Shown here: positions 6,921 through 15,012 of the stretch, piece by piece
How positions within the stretch are numbered: the stretch's first letter is position 1
How the letters are laid out: the number at the start of each line of letters is the position of its first letter
NCBI GenBank assembly: GCA_023460935.1
Contig: JAEWOI010000039.1
Coordinates: 1 to 39,555, forward strand
Length of the DNA stretch: 39,555 nt
Reading direction: 5' to 3'
Origin: Actinomycetes bacterium
GTDB taxonomy: Bacteria > Actinomycetota > Actinomycetes > Propionibacteriales > Propionibacteriaceae
The notes under the pieces: model-generated
Databases searched by the model: none
Told to the model about the DNA's origin: nothing
Seen by the model: only the letters and a program-made list of their open reading frames with translations
Program-made: the position numbers and the translations under genes

Positions 6921-8069
6921 TCAGCCGACGGAGACCTGGACCGGGCCGGACTCCGTGGCCGGCAGCTCCGCGGCGAGCCGGTTGGCCTCCGCGATCAGCG
7001 TGGCCACGATCTCCGCCTCGGGCACGGTCTTGATCACCTCGCCGCGCACGAAGATCTGGCCCTTGCCGTTGCCGGACGCCACGCCGAGGTCTGCCTCGCG
7101 CGCCTCGCCCGGACCGTTGACGACGCAGCCCATGACGGCCACCCGCAGCGGCACCTCCATGCCGGTGAGGCCCTCGGTGACCTCCTCTGCGAGCTTGTAG
7201 ACGTCCACCTGGGCGCGGCCGCAGGAGGGGCACGAGACGATTTCGAGGTGCCGGGGCCGCAGGTTCAGCGACTCGAGGATCTTGATGCCGACCTTCACCT
7301 CTTCCGCCGGCGGCGCGGACAGCGAGACCCGGATCGTGTCGCCGATGCCCTTCGACAGCAGCGCGCCGAAGGCCACCGAACTCTTGATCGTGCCCTGGAA
7401 GGCCGGGCCGGCCTCGGTGACGCCCAGGTGCAGCGGGTAGTCGCACGCCTCGCTCAGCTGCTCGTAGGCGCGCACCATGACCACCGGGTCGTGGTGCTTC
7501 ACCGAGATCTTGAAGTTCCTGAAGCCGTGCTCCTCGAACAGGCTCGCCTCCCAGAGTGCCGACTCGACCAGCGCCTCCGGCGTCGGGGAGCCGTACTTGG
7601 CGAGCAGCCGCTTGTCCAGCGAGCCTGCGTTCACCCCGATCCGGATCGACACGCCGGCATCCGTGGCCGCCCTTGCGATCTCCTTCACCTGGTCGTCGAA
7701 GGCGCGGATGTTGCCGGGGTTGACCCGGACGGCCGCGCAGCCGGCATCGATCGCTGCGAACACGTACTTCGGCTGGAAGTGGATGTCGGCGATCACCGGG
7801 ATCTGGCTCTTCTTGGCGATGATGTGCAGCACGTCGGCGTCGTCCTGGCTGGGGACGGCGACCCGCACGATGTCGCAGCCGGTGGCGGTGAGTTCCGCGA
7901 TCTGCTGCAGCGTGCCGTTGATGTCGGTGGTCTTGGTCGTGGTCATCGACTGCACCGATACCGGCGCGCCGCCACCCACGAGCACCTTGCCCACCCGGAT
8001 CTGCCTGGTGGGCCGGCGTGGGGCCAGCACCGGCGGCGGGGTGGCGGGCATTCCCAGGTTGACGGTCAT
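6921..8069 (-). CDS. ispG: 4-hydroxy-3-methylbut-2-en-1-yl diphosphate synthase (MEP pathway)
   Basis: IspG (GcpE) converts MEcPP into HMBPP with a [4Fe-4S] cluster, the penultimate step of the MEP isoprenoid pathway. The 382-residue length is usual for the two-domain bacterial form. The TIM barrel opens with GGGAPVSVQSMTTTKTTD (32-49). The cluster ligands are Cys280 and Cys283 in SCPSCGR, and Cys315 and Glu322 in GCVVNGPGE. The ATG at 8069 follows GAGGAGTAG. It is downstream of dxr and rip1, but a 107-base gap contains a short hairpin (8158-8173) after rip1 and a TAGGCT hexamer, so it may have its own promoter. Confidence 0.97.
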   Translation of the reverse strand: MTVNLGMPATPPPVLAPRRPTRQIRVGKVLVGGGAPVSVQSMTTTKTTDINGTLQQIAELTATGCDIVRVAVPSQDDADVLHIIAKKSQIPVIADIHFQPKYVFAAIDAGCAAVRVNPGNIRAFDDQVKEIARAATDAGVSIRIGVNAGSLDKRLLAKYGSPTPEALVESALWEASLFEEHGFRNFKISVKHHDPVVMVRAYEQLSEACDYPLHLGVTEAGPAFQGTIKSSVAFGALLSKGIGDTIRVSLSAPPAEEVKVGIKILESLNLRPRHLEIVSCPSCGRAQVDVYKLAEEVTEGLTGMEVPLRVAVMGCVVNGPGEAREADLGVASGNGKGQIFVRGEVIKTVPEAEIVATLIAEANRLAAELPATESGPVQVSVG

Positions 8070-8109
8070 CTACTCCTCGATCTCTGGCCTCTCGGGTGAG
8101 GCGACCGCA

Positions 8110-8115
8110 AGCCTA
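8110..8115 (-). promoter_or_regulatory. Possible -10 element of ispG
   Basis: Minus-strand TAGGCT lies 40 bases upstream of the ispG start in the 107-base gap after rip1. No clear -35 is seen. Confidence 0.3.
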
Positions 8116-8176
8116 CTCAACGTCGGCAGGCGCGATGATGGGCGCGAGCGGAACTTAGCCAGCCCGCGCTGGCCGG

Positions 8177-9469
8177 TCAGAACAACTGCACGGGGCTGAA
8201 GATGTCGGCAAGGATCAGGATCACGCCGCTGAGCAGCAGGACTCCGCCGACCGCGTAGGCGACCGGCAGCAGCTTCGCGGTGTCGAAGAAGCCGGGGTCG
8301 CGGCGGCGGAAGAGCTTCGCGCCCTGCCGCCGCAACCACTCGTACAGCGCGCCGGCGATGTGGCCGCCGTCGAGCGGGGGCAGCGGGATGAAGTTGAACA
8401 GCGCCAGGAACAGGTTCACCGCGGCGAGCAGCGACACGAAGGTGGCCACCTTCTCCCCCATCGCGACGTCGGGGGAGGCGACGACCTGCCCGGCAACGGT
8501 GCTGGCGCCGACGATGCTGATCGGGTCGTACAGGTCGCGCGGCTGGCCGGTCACCATGCCCACCAGCACGTGCCAGACCTTCACCGGGAACTGCACCAGC
8601 GCCACCGCGCTCTGCTGGGTCATCGTCCACATGTCGCCCAGCACTTCCACCGGCCCGCCCTTGACCAGCGCCTGCTGCGGGCTGACACCCAGCCAGCCGG
8701 CGGAGATGCGGTGGCTGGGGTCGAGGGTGTCCGCCACCTCGTTGATCATCGTGCGCACCGGGGTGAGGGCCACCTCGGCCCCGTCGCGCTCGACCACGAG
8801 CCGCGCCTCGCCGTCGAGGTTCGCCCGGATCAGCGCGCTCAGCTGGGCGTAGGAGTCCACCGGGGTGCCGTTGAAGCTGACCACCCGGTCGCCCACCTGC
8901 AGGCCAGCCCGCGCTGCCGGTGACTTCGGGTCTGCCGGGGTGCACTCGGTGCGGCCGGCCTCGGCGATCACGCACTGCTGGACGTAGGCGATCGTTGTCT
9001 GCGGCCGGTACACCCCGTGCAGCGCGGTGACCCCGAGCATCAGGGCGAAGGCGATCACCAGGTTCATCACCGGACCGCCGGCCATCACGACCAGCTTCTG
9101 CCAGGTCTTCTTCTGGTAGAACAGGCGGCCGCCCTCGACGTCGGCAGGGGTGATCTCCTCCCACTCCTGCGCCCTGGCGGCATCGGCCAGTTCGGCCAGC
9201 CTGGTCACGCGGCTGGGACGGCCGTCCGTGCGAGGCGGGTACATGCCGAGCAGCCGGACGTAACCGCCGAGCGGGAACCACTTCAACCCGTACTCGGTCT
9301 CGCCCCTCGTGGTGGACCAGATCGTGGGCCCGAAACCGACGAAGTACTTCGGCACCCGCACCCCGAACAGCTTGGCCGGCACCATGTGGCCGAGTTCGTG
9401 GACGGCCACCGAGACCATGATCAGCGCGAAGAAGGCGATCGCGAACCCGATGACGGTGAGAGTCTCCAA
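8177..9469 (-). CDS. rip1: Site-2 membrane metalloprotease (M50 family, Rip1/RseP-like)
   Basis: This intramembrane zinc protease cleaves membrane-bound regulators such as anti-sigma factors. The start is taken as TTG at 9469: AGGAG lies 7 bases upstream, and the start falls one base after the dxr stop, giving 430 residues. The zinc motif HELGH (24-28) is in the first membrane helix and the third ligand region PPLDGGHI (364-371) in a later one. A PDZ domain lies about 163-245 (SPAARAGLQVGDRVVSFNG). The last helix (405-423) precedes the C-terminus. From memory M. tuberculosis has the same order dxr (Rv2870c), rip1 (Rv2869c), gcpE (Rv2868c). The substrates in this organism are not evident; no anti-sigma gene is nearby. 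Confidence 0.94.
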   Translation of the reverse strand: METLTVIGFAIAFFALIMVSVAVHELGHMVPAKLFGVRVPKYFVGFGPTIWSTTRGETEYGLKWFPLGGYVRLLGMYPPRTDGRPSRVTRLAELADAARAQEWEEITPADVEGGRLFYQKKTWQKLVVMAGGPVMNLVIAFALMLGVTALHGVYRPQTTIAYVQQCVIAEAGRTECTPADPKSPAARAGLQVGDRVVSFNGTPVDSYAQLSALIRANLDGEARLVVERDGAEVALTPVRTMINEVADTLDPSHRISAGWLGVSPQQALVKGGPVEVLGDMWTMTQQSAVALVQFPVKVWHVLVGMVTGQPRDLYDPISIVGASTVAGQVVASPDVAMGEKVATFVSLLAAVNLFLALFNFIPLPPLDGGHIAGALYEWLRRQGAKLFRRRDPGFFDTAKLLPVAYAVGGVLLLSGVILILADIFSPVQLF

Positions 9470-9470
9470 T

Positions 9471-10625
9471 TCACTGCTCCTGATCGATGCGGGCGGCCGC
9501 CTCAGCGCGGGCCCAGGCGTCCGCGGCCAGCACCGCCGCAACGCTCAGCGGCGGTTCCGCGGGCCGGGCCAGATGGGTGTCCACCACGTCGGCAACCACG
9601 TCAACGATGCCAGTGAAGTCCAAGCGTCCGCCGCAGAAGGCGTCGACGCAGGTCTCGTTGGCCGCGTTGTAGATCGCGGGCGCCAGGCCACCGGCCTTGC
9701 CGCAGCGCCGGGCGAGTTCCACGGCGGGGAAGGCGGCGTCGTCCAGCGGCTCGAACGTCCAGGTCGCGGCCCGGCTCCAGTCGCAGGCTGCGGCGGCGTC
9801 GGGGGTGCGTTCGGGCCAGGACAGGCCGAGGGCGATCGGCAGCTTCATGTCCGGGGGCGAGCACTGCGCGATGGTGGAGCCGTCACAGAACTCGACCATC
9901 GAGTGCACCACCGACTGGGGGTGCACCACCACCTGGATCGCGTCCAGGTCGACGTCGTAGAGCAGGCCCGCCTCCAGCAGTTCCAGCCCCTTGTTGACCA
10001 GGGTGGCGGAGTTGATCGTGATCACCCGGCCCATCGACCAGGTGGGGTGGGCCATCGCCTGCTCGGGGGTGACCGCGCGCAGCTCCTCCCGGGTCCGGCC
10101 CCGGAACGGCCCGCCGGAGGCGGTGAGAATGAGCCTGCGCACCTCATCGGCGCGGCCGGCGCGCAGCGCCTGGGCGAAGGCCGAGTGCTCGGAGTCGACG
10201 GCGACGATCTGGCCGGGCGCTGCCGCGTCGGTGACCAGCCTGCCGCCGATCACCAGCGACTCCTTGTTGGCCAGGGCGAGCGTGGTGCCGGCAGCCAGCG
10301 TGGCCAGGGTCGGTTCGAGGCCTGCGGCCCCGGTGATGCCGTTCAGCACCACGTCCGCCTTTACCCCCGCCAGCCGGGTGGCGGCTTCGGGACCGGCCCA
10401 CACGTCCGTTCCGGGCAGGGCCCGGGCCACGCGCTCGGCTGCGGCGGGGTCGCTGACCGCAACCACCGCCGGACGCAGCTGCCTCGCCTGCTCCAGCAGG
10501 GCCTCGACCGAGGAGCCACCGGCGGCGAGCCCGACCACGGCGAACCGGTCCGGACGGGCAGAGACCACCTCCACCGCCTGGGAGCCGATCGAACCCGTAC
10601 TGCCCAGGATCACCACCTCACGCAT
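9471..10625 (-). CDS. dxr: 1-deoxy-D-xylulose 5-phosphate reductoisomerase
   Basis: Dxr makes MEP from DXP with NADPH, the first committed step of the MEP pathway and the fosmidomycin target. The 384-residue product has the N-terminal Rossmann motif GSTGSIGSQAVEV, the ALANKESLVIGG segment, the metal-binding VDSEHSAFAQAL, the TASGGPFRGRT loop and the MGRVITINSATLVNKGLELLE motif. ATG at 10625 is preferred over the adjacent GTG at 10628, because GAGGAAGG is then 7 bases away. It heads a dxr-rip1 transcript. A divergent promoter region lies between it and the mannosidase gene. Confidence 0.97.
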   Translation of the reverse strand: MREVVILGSTGSIGSQAVEVVSARPDRFAVVGLAAGGSSVEALLEQARQLRPAVVAVSDPAAAERVARALPGTDVWAGPEAATRLAGVKADVVLNGITGAAGLEPTLATLAAGTTLALANKESLVIGGRLVTDAAAPGQIVAVDSEHSAFAQALRAGRADEVRRLILTASGGPFRGRTREELRAVTPEQAMAHPTWSMGRVITINSATLVNKGLELLEAGLLYDVDLDAIQVVVHPQSVVHSMVEFCDGSTIAQCSPPDMKLPIALGLSWPERTPDAAAACDWSRAATWTFEPLDDAAFPAVELARRCGKAGGLAPAIYNAANETCVDAFCGGRLDFTGIVDVVADVVDTHLARPAEPPLSVAAVLAADAWARAEAAARIDQEQ

Positions 10626-10657
10626 CACTGGCCCTTCCTCGACAGTCCTCCCGCGGC

Positions 10658-10708
10658 AGCCTACCCATGGCGCGCCAGCGTCGCCCCGGCCGGGCGGCTG
10701 GGTAGGGT
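10658..10708. promoter_or_regulatory. Divergent promoter region between dxr and the mannosidase gene
   Basis: Inverted 8-base arms CCTACCCA (10660-10667) and TGGGTAGG (10699-10706) each contain part of a -10-like hexamer. TAGGCT on the minus strand (10663-10658) faces dxr and TAGGGT (10703-10708) faces the GH38 gene. Neither side has a good -35. Confidence 0.35.
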
Positions 10709-10735
10709 TCGATCGTTCCCGGCGAACCGTGGCGA

Positions 10736-13700
10736 ATGGACCTGACCATGCACGACGACCGTGTGCTCCTCGAAGCCAGGCTGGACCGCTTCCTGCACCA
10801 GCGCCTGTACCCGGCGCTGCACTCCCCCGGCCAGCCGGTCACCGTGGAGCGGTGGGACTGCCCCGGCGAACCGGTGTCGTTCTACCGGGCCGCGGCACAG
10901 GCCTACCGTCCGGTTGCCGCGGGCGAGCGGTGGGGCGCGCCCTGGACGACCACCTGGCTGCGGCTGTGCGGGGAGGTGCCCGCAGGCTTCAGCGCGGCCG
11001 GGACCGAGCCGGAGCTGCTGGTCGACCTCGGCTTCGATGCCTCCCAGCCGGGTTTCCAGGCCGAGGGACTGGTGTGGCGTCCCGACGCAACGGTGCTGAA
11101 GGCGATCTCGCCGCGAAACCAATACGTGCCGCTCGGCCTGCTCGGCTCCGCTCGCTCCGGCGACAGGTTCACCGTGTACGTCGAGGCCGCCGGGAACCCG
11201 GACCTCCTACAGCTCACCGACCTGCACCCCGACCCGAACGGCAGCCGGGAGACCGCGGGGCGGGAGCCCCTGTACCGCCTCGGCCCGGTGGTGCTGGCCG
11301 AACGCCGCACCGAGGTCGCCGAGCTGATCGCCGACGTGCTCGCCCTGCGCGGGCTGATGCACCAGCTGCCCGTGGACCAGCCGCGCCGGCACCAGCTGCT
11401 GCGTGCCCTTGACGGCGTGGTCGATGCCGTCGATCCGGACGATGTGCCGGGCAGCGCCGGCGCGGCCCGGGCGATCCTGGCACCGCTACTGGCGGCCCCG
11501 GCAGCCGCCAGCGCCCACACCCTGGTGGCCACCGGCCACGCCCACATCGATTCCGCCTGGCTGTGGCCCGTGCGCGAGACCGTCCGCAAGTGCGCACGCG
11601 CGTTCAGCTCCGTCGCCACCCTCGCCGAGCAGCACCCCGGGTTCGTGGTCGCCTGCTCCCAGGCCCAGCAGCTGGCCTGGGTCAAGGAGGGCTACCCCGA
11701 CCTGTTCGCGCGGTTGCAGCGCCTGGCCGCGGCCGGGCAGTTCGTGCCCGTCGGCGGGATGTGGGTCGAGGCGGACGCCAACCTGCCCGGCGGGGAGGCG
11801 ATGGCCCGGCAGTTCCTCACCGGCAAGACCTTCTTCCGCGAGGAGTTCGGGGTGGACTGCGAAGAGGTCTGGCTCCCGGACACCTTCGGCTACTCCCCCG
11901 GGCTGCCGCAGATTGCCCTGGCCGCCGGCATGAAGTGGTTCCTCACCCAGAAGATCTCCTGGAACCAGGTGAACCGGATGCCCCACCACACCTTCTGGTG
12001 GGAGGGCATCGACGGCAGCCGCATCTTCACCCACTTCCCTCCGGTGGACACCTACAGCAGCGAGTTGTCCGCCGCCGAGCTGGCGCACGCCGAGCGGAAC
12101 TTCGCAGACCACGGCAGGGCAACGGTGTCGCTGCTGCCGTTCGGCTACGGCGACGGCGGCGGCGGGCCCACCCGCGAGATGCTGGCTGCCGCGGCGCGAA
12201 CCGGCGACCTCGAGGGCTCGCCGCGGGTGGTGCTGGGCAGCCCGCGGGACTTCTTCACCCGGGCTCAGGCGGAGTACTCCGACGCCCCGGTGTGGCTGGG
12301 CGAGATGTACCTCGAGCGACACCGGGGGACGCTGACCACCCAGGCCCGGACGAAACGCTGGAACCGGCGTTGCGAGCAGCTGCTGCGCGAGGCGGAGCTG
12401 TGGGCGGCGACCGCAGCCGTCCGGGAGGGGCTGCCCTATCCGGCCGCCGACCTGCAGCGCTGCTGGCGCACCGTGCTGCTGCAGCAGTTCCACGACATCC
12501 TGCCCGGCAGCTCGATCGCGTGGGTCTACGCCGAGGCCGAACGCAACTACGCTGCCGTCGCGGAGGAACTGGAGGAGATCATCGCCGACTCGCTCCGGGT
12601 GCTCGTCGGAGACGGTGAGCTGGCGCTGCGGGCCAACGCAGCGCCCCACCAGCGCGACGGCCTGCCGGCCTTCGGGGTGGCGGTAGCGGGTGAGCAGGCA
12701 GCGGCGGGGGTGGTGGCGGCTGGAGCTCCCGACGGCGTCGCCGCAGGTGCGTTCACCCTGCGCAACGAACACGTCACCGCCGTCGTGGACGCCGCCGGCG
12801 AACTGGTGTCGCTGCGCGATCACGCCAGCGGCAGGGAGGCTGTCGCGCCCGGACGGCCGGGCAACCGGCTGGAGCTTTTCGGCGACGTACCCAACCAGTG
12901 GGACGCCTGGGACGTGGACGAGTTCTACCGGCGGGCCGGCGTGCCGACCGCTGCCGGCACCGCGGAACCGGGTGACCTCGACGGGGAGCCGGCAGTGGTG
13001 GTGCGCAAGCTGGTTGGCTCCTCTGAGGTGACCCAGTGGCTCACCCTGCCCGCGGGGTCGCCGGCCCTGGTGATCCGCACGCGGGTGGACTGGAGGGAGC
13101 GCCAGAAGCTGCTCAAGCTGGGCTTCGGCTTCGACGTGCGGGCCGACACCTCGGCGGCGGAGACCCAGTTCGGCCACTACCGCCGCCCCACGCACACCAA
13201 CACCTCGTGGGAGGCGGCGCGGTTCGAGTTCTGTGCCCACCGCTGGCTGCTGGTGGATGAGCCGGGCTACGGCGTGGCCGTGGCCAACGACGCCACCTAC
13301 GGCCACGAGGTCACCCGTGACGTCCGTGCCGACGGCGGCACCACCACCACCGTCCGGCTCTCGCTGCTGCGGGCACCGGTCTACCCCGATCCCGAAGCCG
13401 ACCGGGGCCTGCACGAGTTCACGGTGGCGGTGCAGCCCGGCGCCGACGTGGCCGCGGCCGTGGAGCTCGGTTATCGCACCAACCAGCCCGACCGCCCGGT
13501 GCAGGGCGCCCAGCCGGTCGAGCCGCTGGTGGAGGTGAGCACCCCCGGGATCGTGGTGGAGGCGGTCAAGTTCGCTGAGGACGGCTCCGGCGACGTGGTG
13601 GTGCGGCTGTACGAGGCGCACGGCCGCCGGTGCACCGGCCGGGTGACGGCCCACTTCGATGCCGCCAGCGTGGTCCCTACCGACCTCCTGGAGCAGGAGG

Positions 13701-13798
13701 TCGGCCCGGTGCCCGGCGTGCGTCCGGACACCACCGGAGCAGACCTCGAACTGCGGCCGTTCCAGCTCGTCACGCTGCGCTTCGGGCGGTCCCGATGA
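10736..13798 (+). CDS. Alpha-mannosidase, glycoside hydrolase family 38
   Basis: This 1020-residue class II alpha-mannosidase removes alpha-mannosyl residues with a zinc-dependent retaining mechanism. The GH38 catalytic domain spans about 262-520. VATGHAHIDSAWLWP holds His268, His270 and Asp272. WLPDTFGYSPGLPQI holds the predicted nucleophile Asp382. The QFHDILPGSS motif near 585 holds the remaining zinc-ligand His. The C-terminal beta-sandwich domains run from about 640 to the end. No signal peptide is visible, so it is probably cytoplasmic and acts on imported oligosaccharides. ATG at 10736 is used; ATG at 10748 is equally possible and neither has a strong Shine-Dalgarno. It leads a plus-strand cluster with a LOG-like gene and an MFS transporter. 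Confidence 0.94.
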   Translation: MDLTMHDDRVLLEARLDRFLHQRLYPALHSPGQPVTVERWDCPGEPVSFYRAAAQAYRPVAAGERWGAPWTTTWLRLCGEVPAGFSAAGTEPELLVDLGFDASQPGFQAEGLVWRPDATVLKAISPRNQYVPLGLLGSARSGDRFTVYVEAAGNPDLLQLTDLHPDPNGSRETAGREPLYRLGPVVLAERRTEVAELIADVLALRGLMHQLPVDQPRRHQLLRALDGVVDAVDPDDVPGSAGAARAILAPLLAAPAAASAHTLVATGHAHIDSAWLWPVRETVRKCARAFSSVATLAEQHPGFVVACSQAQQLAWVKEGYPDLFARLQRLAAAGQFVPVGGMWVEADANLPGGEAMARQFLTGKTFFREEFGVDCEEVWLPDTFGYSPGLPQIALAAGMKWFLTQKISWNQVNRMPHHTFWWEGIDGSRIFTHFPPVDTYSSELSAAELAHAERNFADHGRATVSLLPFGYGDGGGGPTREMLAAAARTGDLEGSPRVVLGSPRDFFTRAQAEYSDAPVWLGEMYLERHRGTLTTQARTKRWNRRCEQLLREAELWAATAAVREGLPYPAADLQRCWRTVLLQQFHDILPGSSIAWVYAEAERNYAAVAEELEEIIADSLRVLVGDGELALRANAAPHQRDGLPAFGVAVAGEQAAAGVVAAGAPDGVAAGAFTLRNEHVTAVVDAAGELVSLRDHASGREAVAPGRPGNRLELFGDVPNQWDAWDVDEFYRRAGVPTAAGTAEPGDLDGEPAVVVRKLVGSSEVTQWLTLPAGSPALVIRTRVDWRERQKLLKLGFGFDVRADTSAAETQFGHYRRPTHTNTSWEAARFEFCAHRWLLVDEPGYGVAVANDATYGHEVTRDVRADGGTTTTVRLSLLRAPVYPDPEADRGLHEFTVAVQPGADVAAAVELGYRTNQPDRPVQGAQPVEPLVEVSTPGIVVEAVKFAEDGSGDVVVRLYEAHGRRCTGRVTAHFDAASVVPTDLLEQEVGPVPGVRPDTTGADLELRPFQLVTLRFGRSR

Positions 13799-13905
13799 CG
13801 GCCTGCTTCCTCGCCCGGATCCGGATCCGGATCCTCACCCATCGTCTCGCCGGGGCCAACTGCGACACCATCGTCCTCTCCGGCGACGATCCGGTGGCGC
13901 CGTGA
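13795..13905 (+). CDS. Possible 36-residue coupled small ORF
   Basis: ATG at 13795 overlaps the mannosidase stop in an ATGA. The frame ends with TGA at 13903-13905, which overlaps the GTG start of the next gene in a GTGA. The predicted peptide starts MTACFLARIRIRILTHRLAG and ends DDPVAP; the Arg-Ile run comes from a GGATCC-based repeat at 13817-13832. Both junctions have the geometry of translational coupling, so the ORF may be translated, either as a peptide or only to carry ribosomes to the next gene. I recognise no family. It could be chance. Confidence 0.35.
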   Translation: MTACFLARIRIRILTHRLAGANCDTIVLSGDDPVAP

Positions 13906-15008
13906 CGGCCGCGTCCGGCGCCGGGGTCGAGATCGAGTCGCTGGCCCAGTTCGACGCCCACCTGGCAGCCACCGGCGGGCTGGCGGAGGCGTACGTGCAG
14001 TCACTGGACCTGACCGGACGCACTGCCCAGCTGTTGGCGGCGGACGTCAGCCGCTCGGTGTTCCTCGGCTGCCGGTTCGCTGCCGGCGTGGAGGAGCGAC
14101 TGCGCACCGGCGGCGCACTCGTCTTCCCGCAGTTGCCGGACCTGCCGTTCGACGCGTACCGCTCAGGGCTCTACCACCCCGAGGAGCTGTACGCGGGGCT
14201 CGACCGCGGCTACCGCTACACCCTGGACGCGCGCGTGCACCGCTGGTGGCAGCACGTCGGTCAGCACCGCAGCCTGACCAGCGAGCTGGCGATGACCCTG
14301 CACGACCACGCGATCACCGAGGCCCTGGACGACCTGGGGCTGGCCGGCGCGGTCGGGGTGATGGGCGGCCACCAACTGGTGCGCGGCTCGCCCGGCTACG
14401 CCGCAGCCGCCCGCCTGGGCCGGGCCCTGGCCGCGTCCGGAAGGACGGTGCTCACCGGCGGCGGACCGGGCGCGATGGAGGCGGTGAACCTCGGGGCGGC
14501 CCTGGCCGGCCCGGCCACCCAACTGGAGGCGGCGCTCGCCATGCTGGCCGAGCGACCCTGGTTCGCCGAGGACGTCGCCGCCTGGGTCGCCACAGGTCTC
14601 TCCGTCAGGGAGCGGTGGGACCTGGGCGGGCGCAGTTACGGCGTGCCGACCTGGCTGTACGGGCACGAGCCGCCCAACGTGTTCTGCGCCGGCATCGCCA
14701 AGCTGTTCTCCAACGCCATCCGGGAGGACCTGTTGCTGCGCCACGCGTCCGGCGGCCTGGTCTGCCTGCCTGGTGCCGCCGGCACCGTCCAGGAGATCTT
14801 CCAGGCTGTCACCCCGCGCTACTACGCGCTGCCGGGGGAGCAGATCCCTCCGCTGCTGCTGGTCGGCGTGGACTACTGGACCAGCGAGTTGCCGGCCTGG
14901 CCACTCGTGGCCGGGCTCGCCGAGGGACGGCCCATGGCGGCCGCGGTGCGGCTGGTGGACGATGTGGCCCAGGTGCCCGGACTGCTCGACGCCGGGCTGG
15001 TTTACTGA
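13902..15008 (+). CDS. LOG-like Rossmann-fold nucleotide-binding protein
   Basis: The 368-residue protein has a C-terminal lysine-decarboxylase-like/LOG fold (about 145-365). The first glycine loop is in AVGVMGGHQLVRGS (near 150-162), a second is TGGGPGAMEAVNLGA (near 184), and the active-site region reads LPGAAGTVQEIFQ (near 288). The usual LOG motif is PGGxGTxxE, so the second Gly is Ala here. LOG enzymes release free bases from nucleoside monophosphates (cytokinin riboside phosphates, AMP). The 140-residue N-terminal extension is unfamiliar and the substrate is unknown. GTG at 13902 was chosen; the open frame upstream overlaps the mannosidase gene out of frame and is implausible. An MFS gene starts 5 bases after it, so the genes form one operon. 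Confidence 0.75.
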   Translation: MTAASGAGVEIESLAQFDAHLAATGGLAEAYVQSLDLTGRTAQLLAADVSRSVFLGCRFAAGVEERLRTGGALVFPQLPDLPFDAYRSGLYHPEELYAGLDRGYRYTLDARVHRWWQHVGQHRSLTSELAMTLHDHAITEALDDLGLAGAVGVMGGHQLVRGSPGYAAAARLGRALAASGRTVLTGGGPGAMEAVNLGAALAGPATQLEAALAMLAERPWFAEDVAAWVATGLSVRERWDLGGRSYGVPTWLYGHEPPNVFCAGIAKLFSNAIREDLLLRHASGGLVCLPGAAGTVQEIFQAVTPRYYALPGEQIPPLLLVGVDYWTSELPAWPLVAGLAEGRPMAAAVRLVDDVAQVPGLLDAGLVY

Positions 15009-15012
15009 TCCG

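Noticed and set aside
11486..13654. A 722-codon open frame on the minus strand
   Set aside because: It lies opposite the GH38 mannosidase, has low-complexity His/Gly/Arg composition and no recognisable motif.
13817..13832. GGATCC-type triple repeat
   Set aside because: It is a short run of codons (Arg-Ile) within the possible small ORF and shows no wider periodicity.
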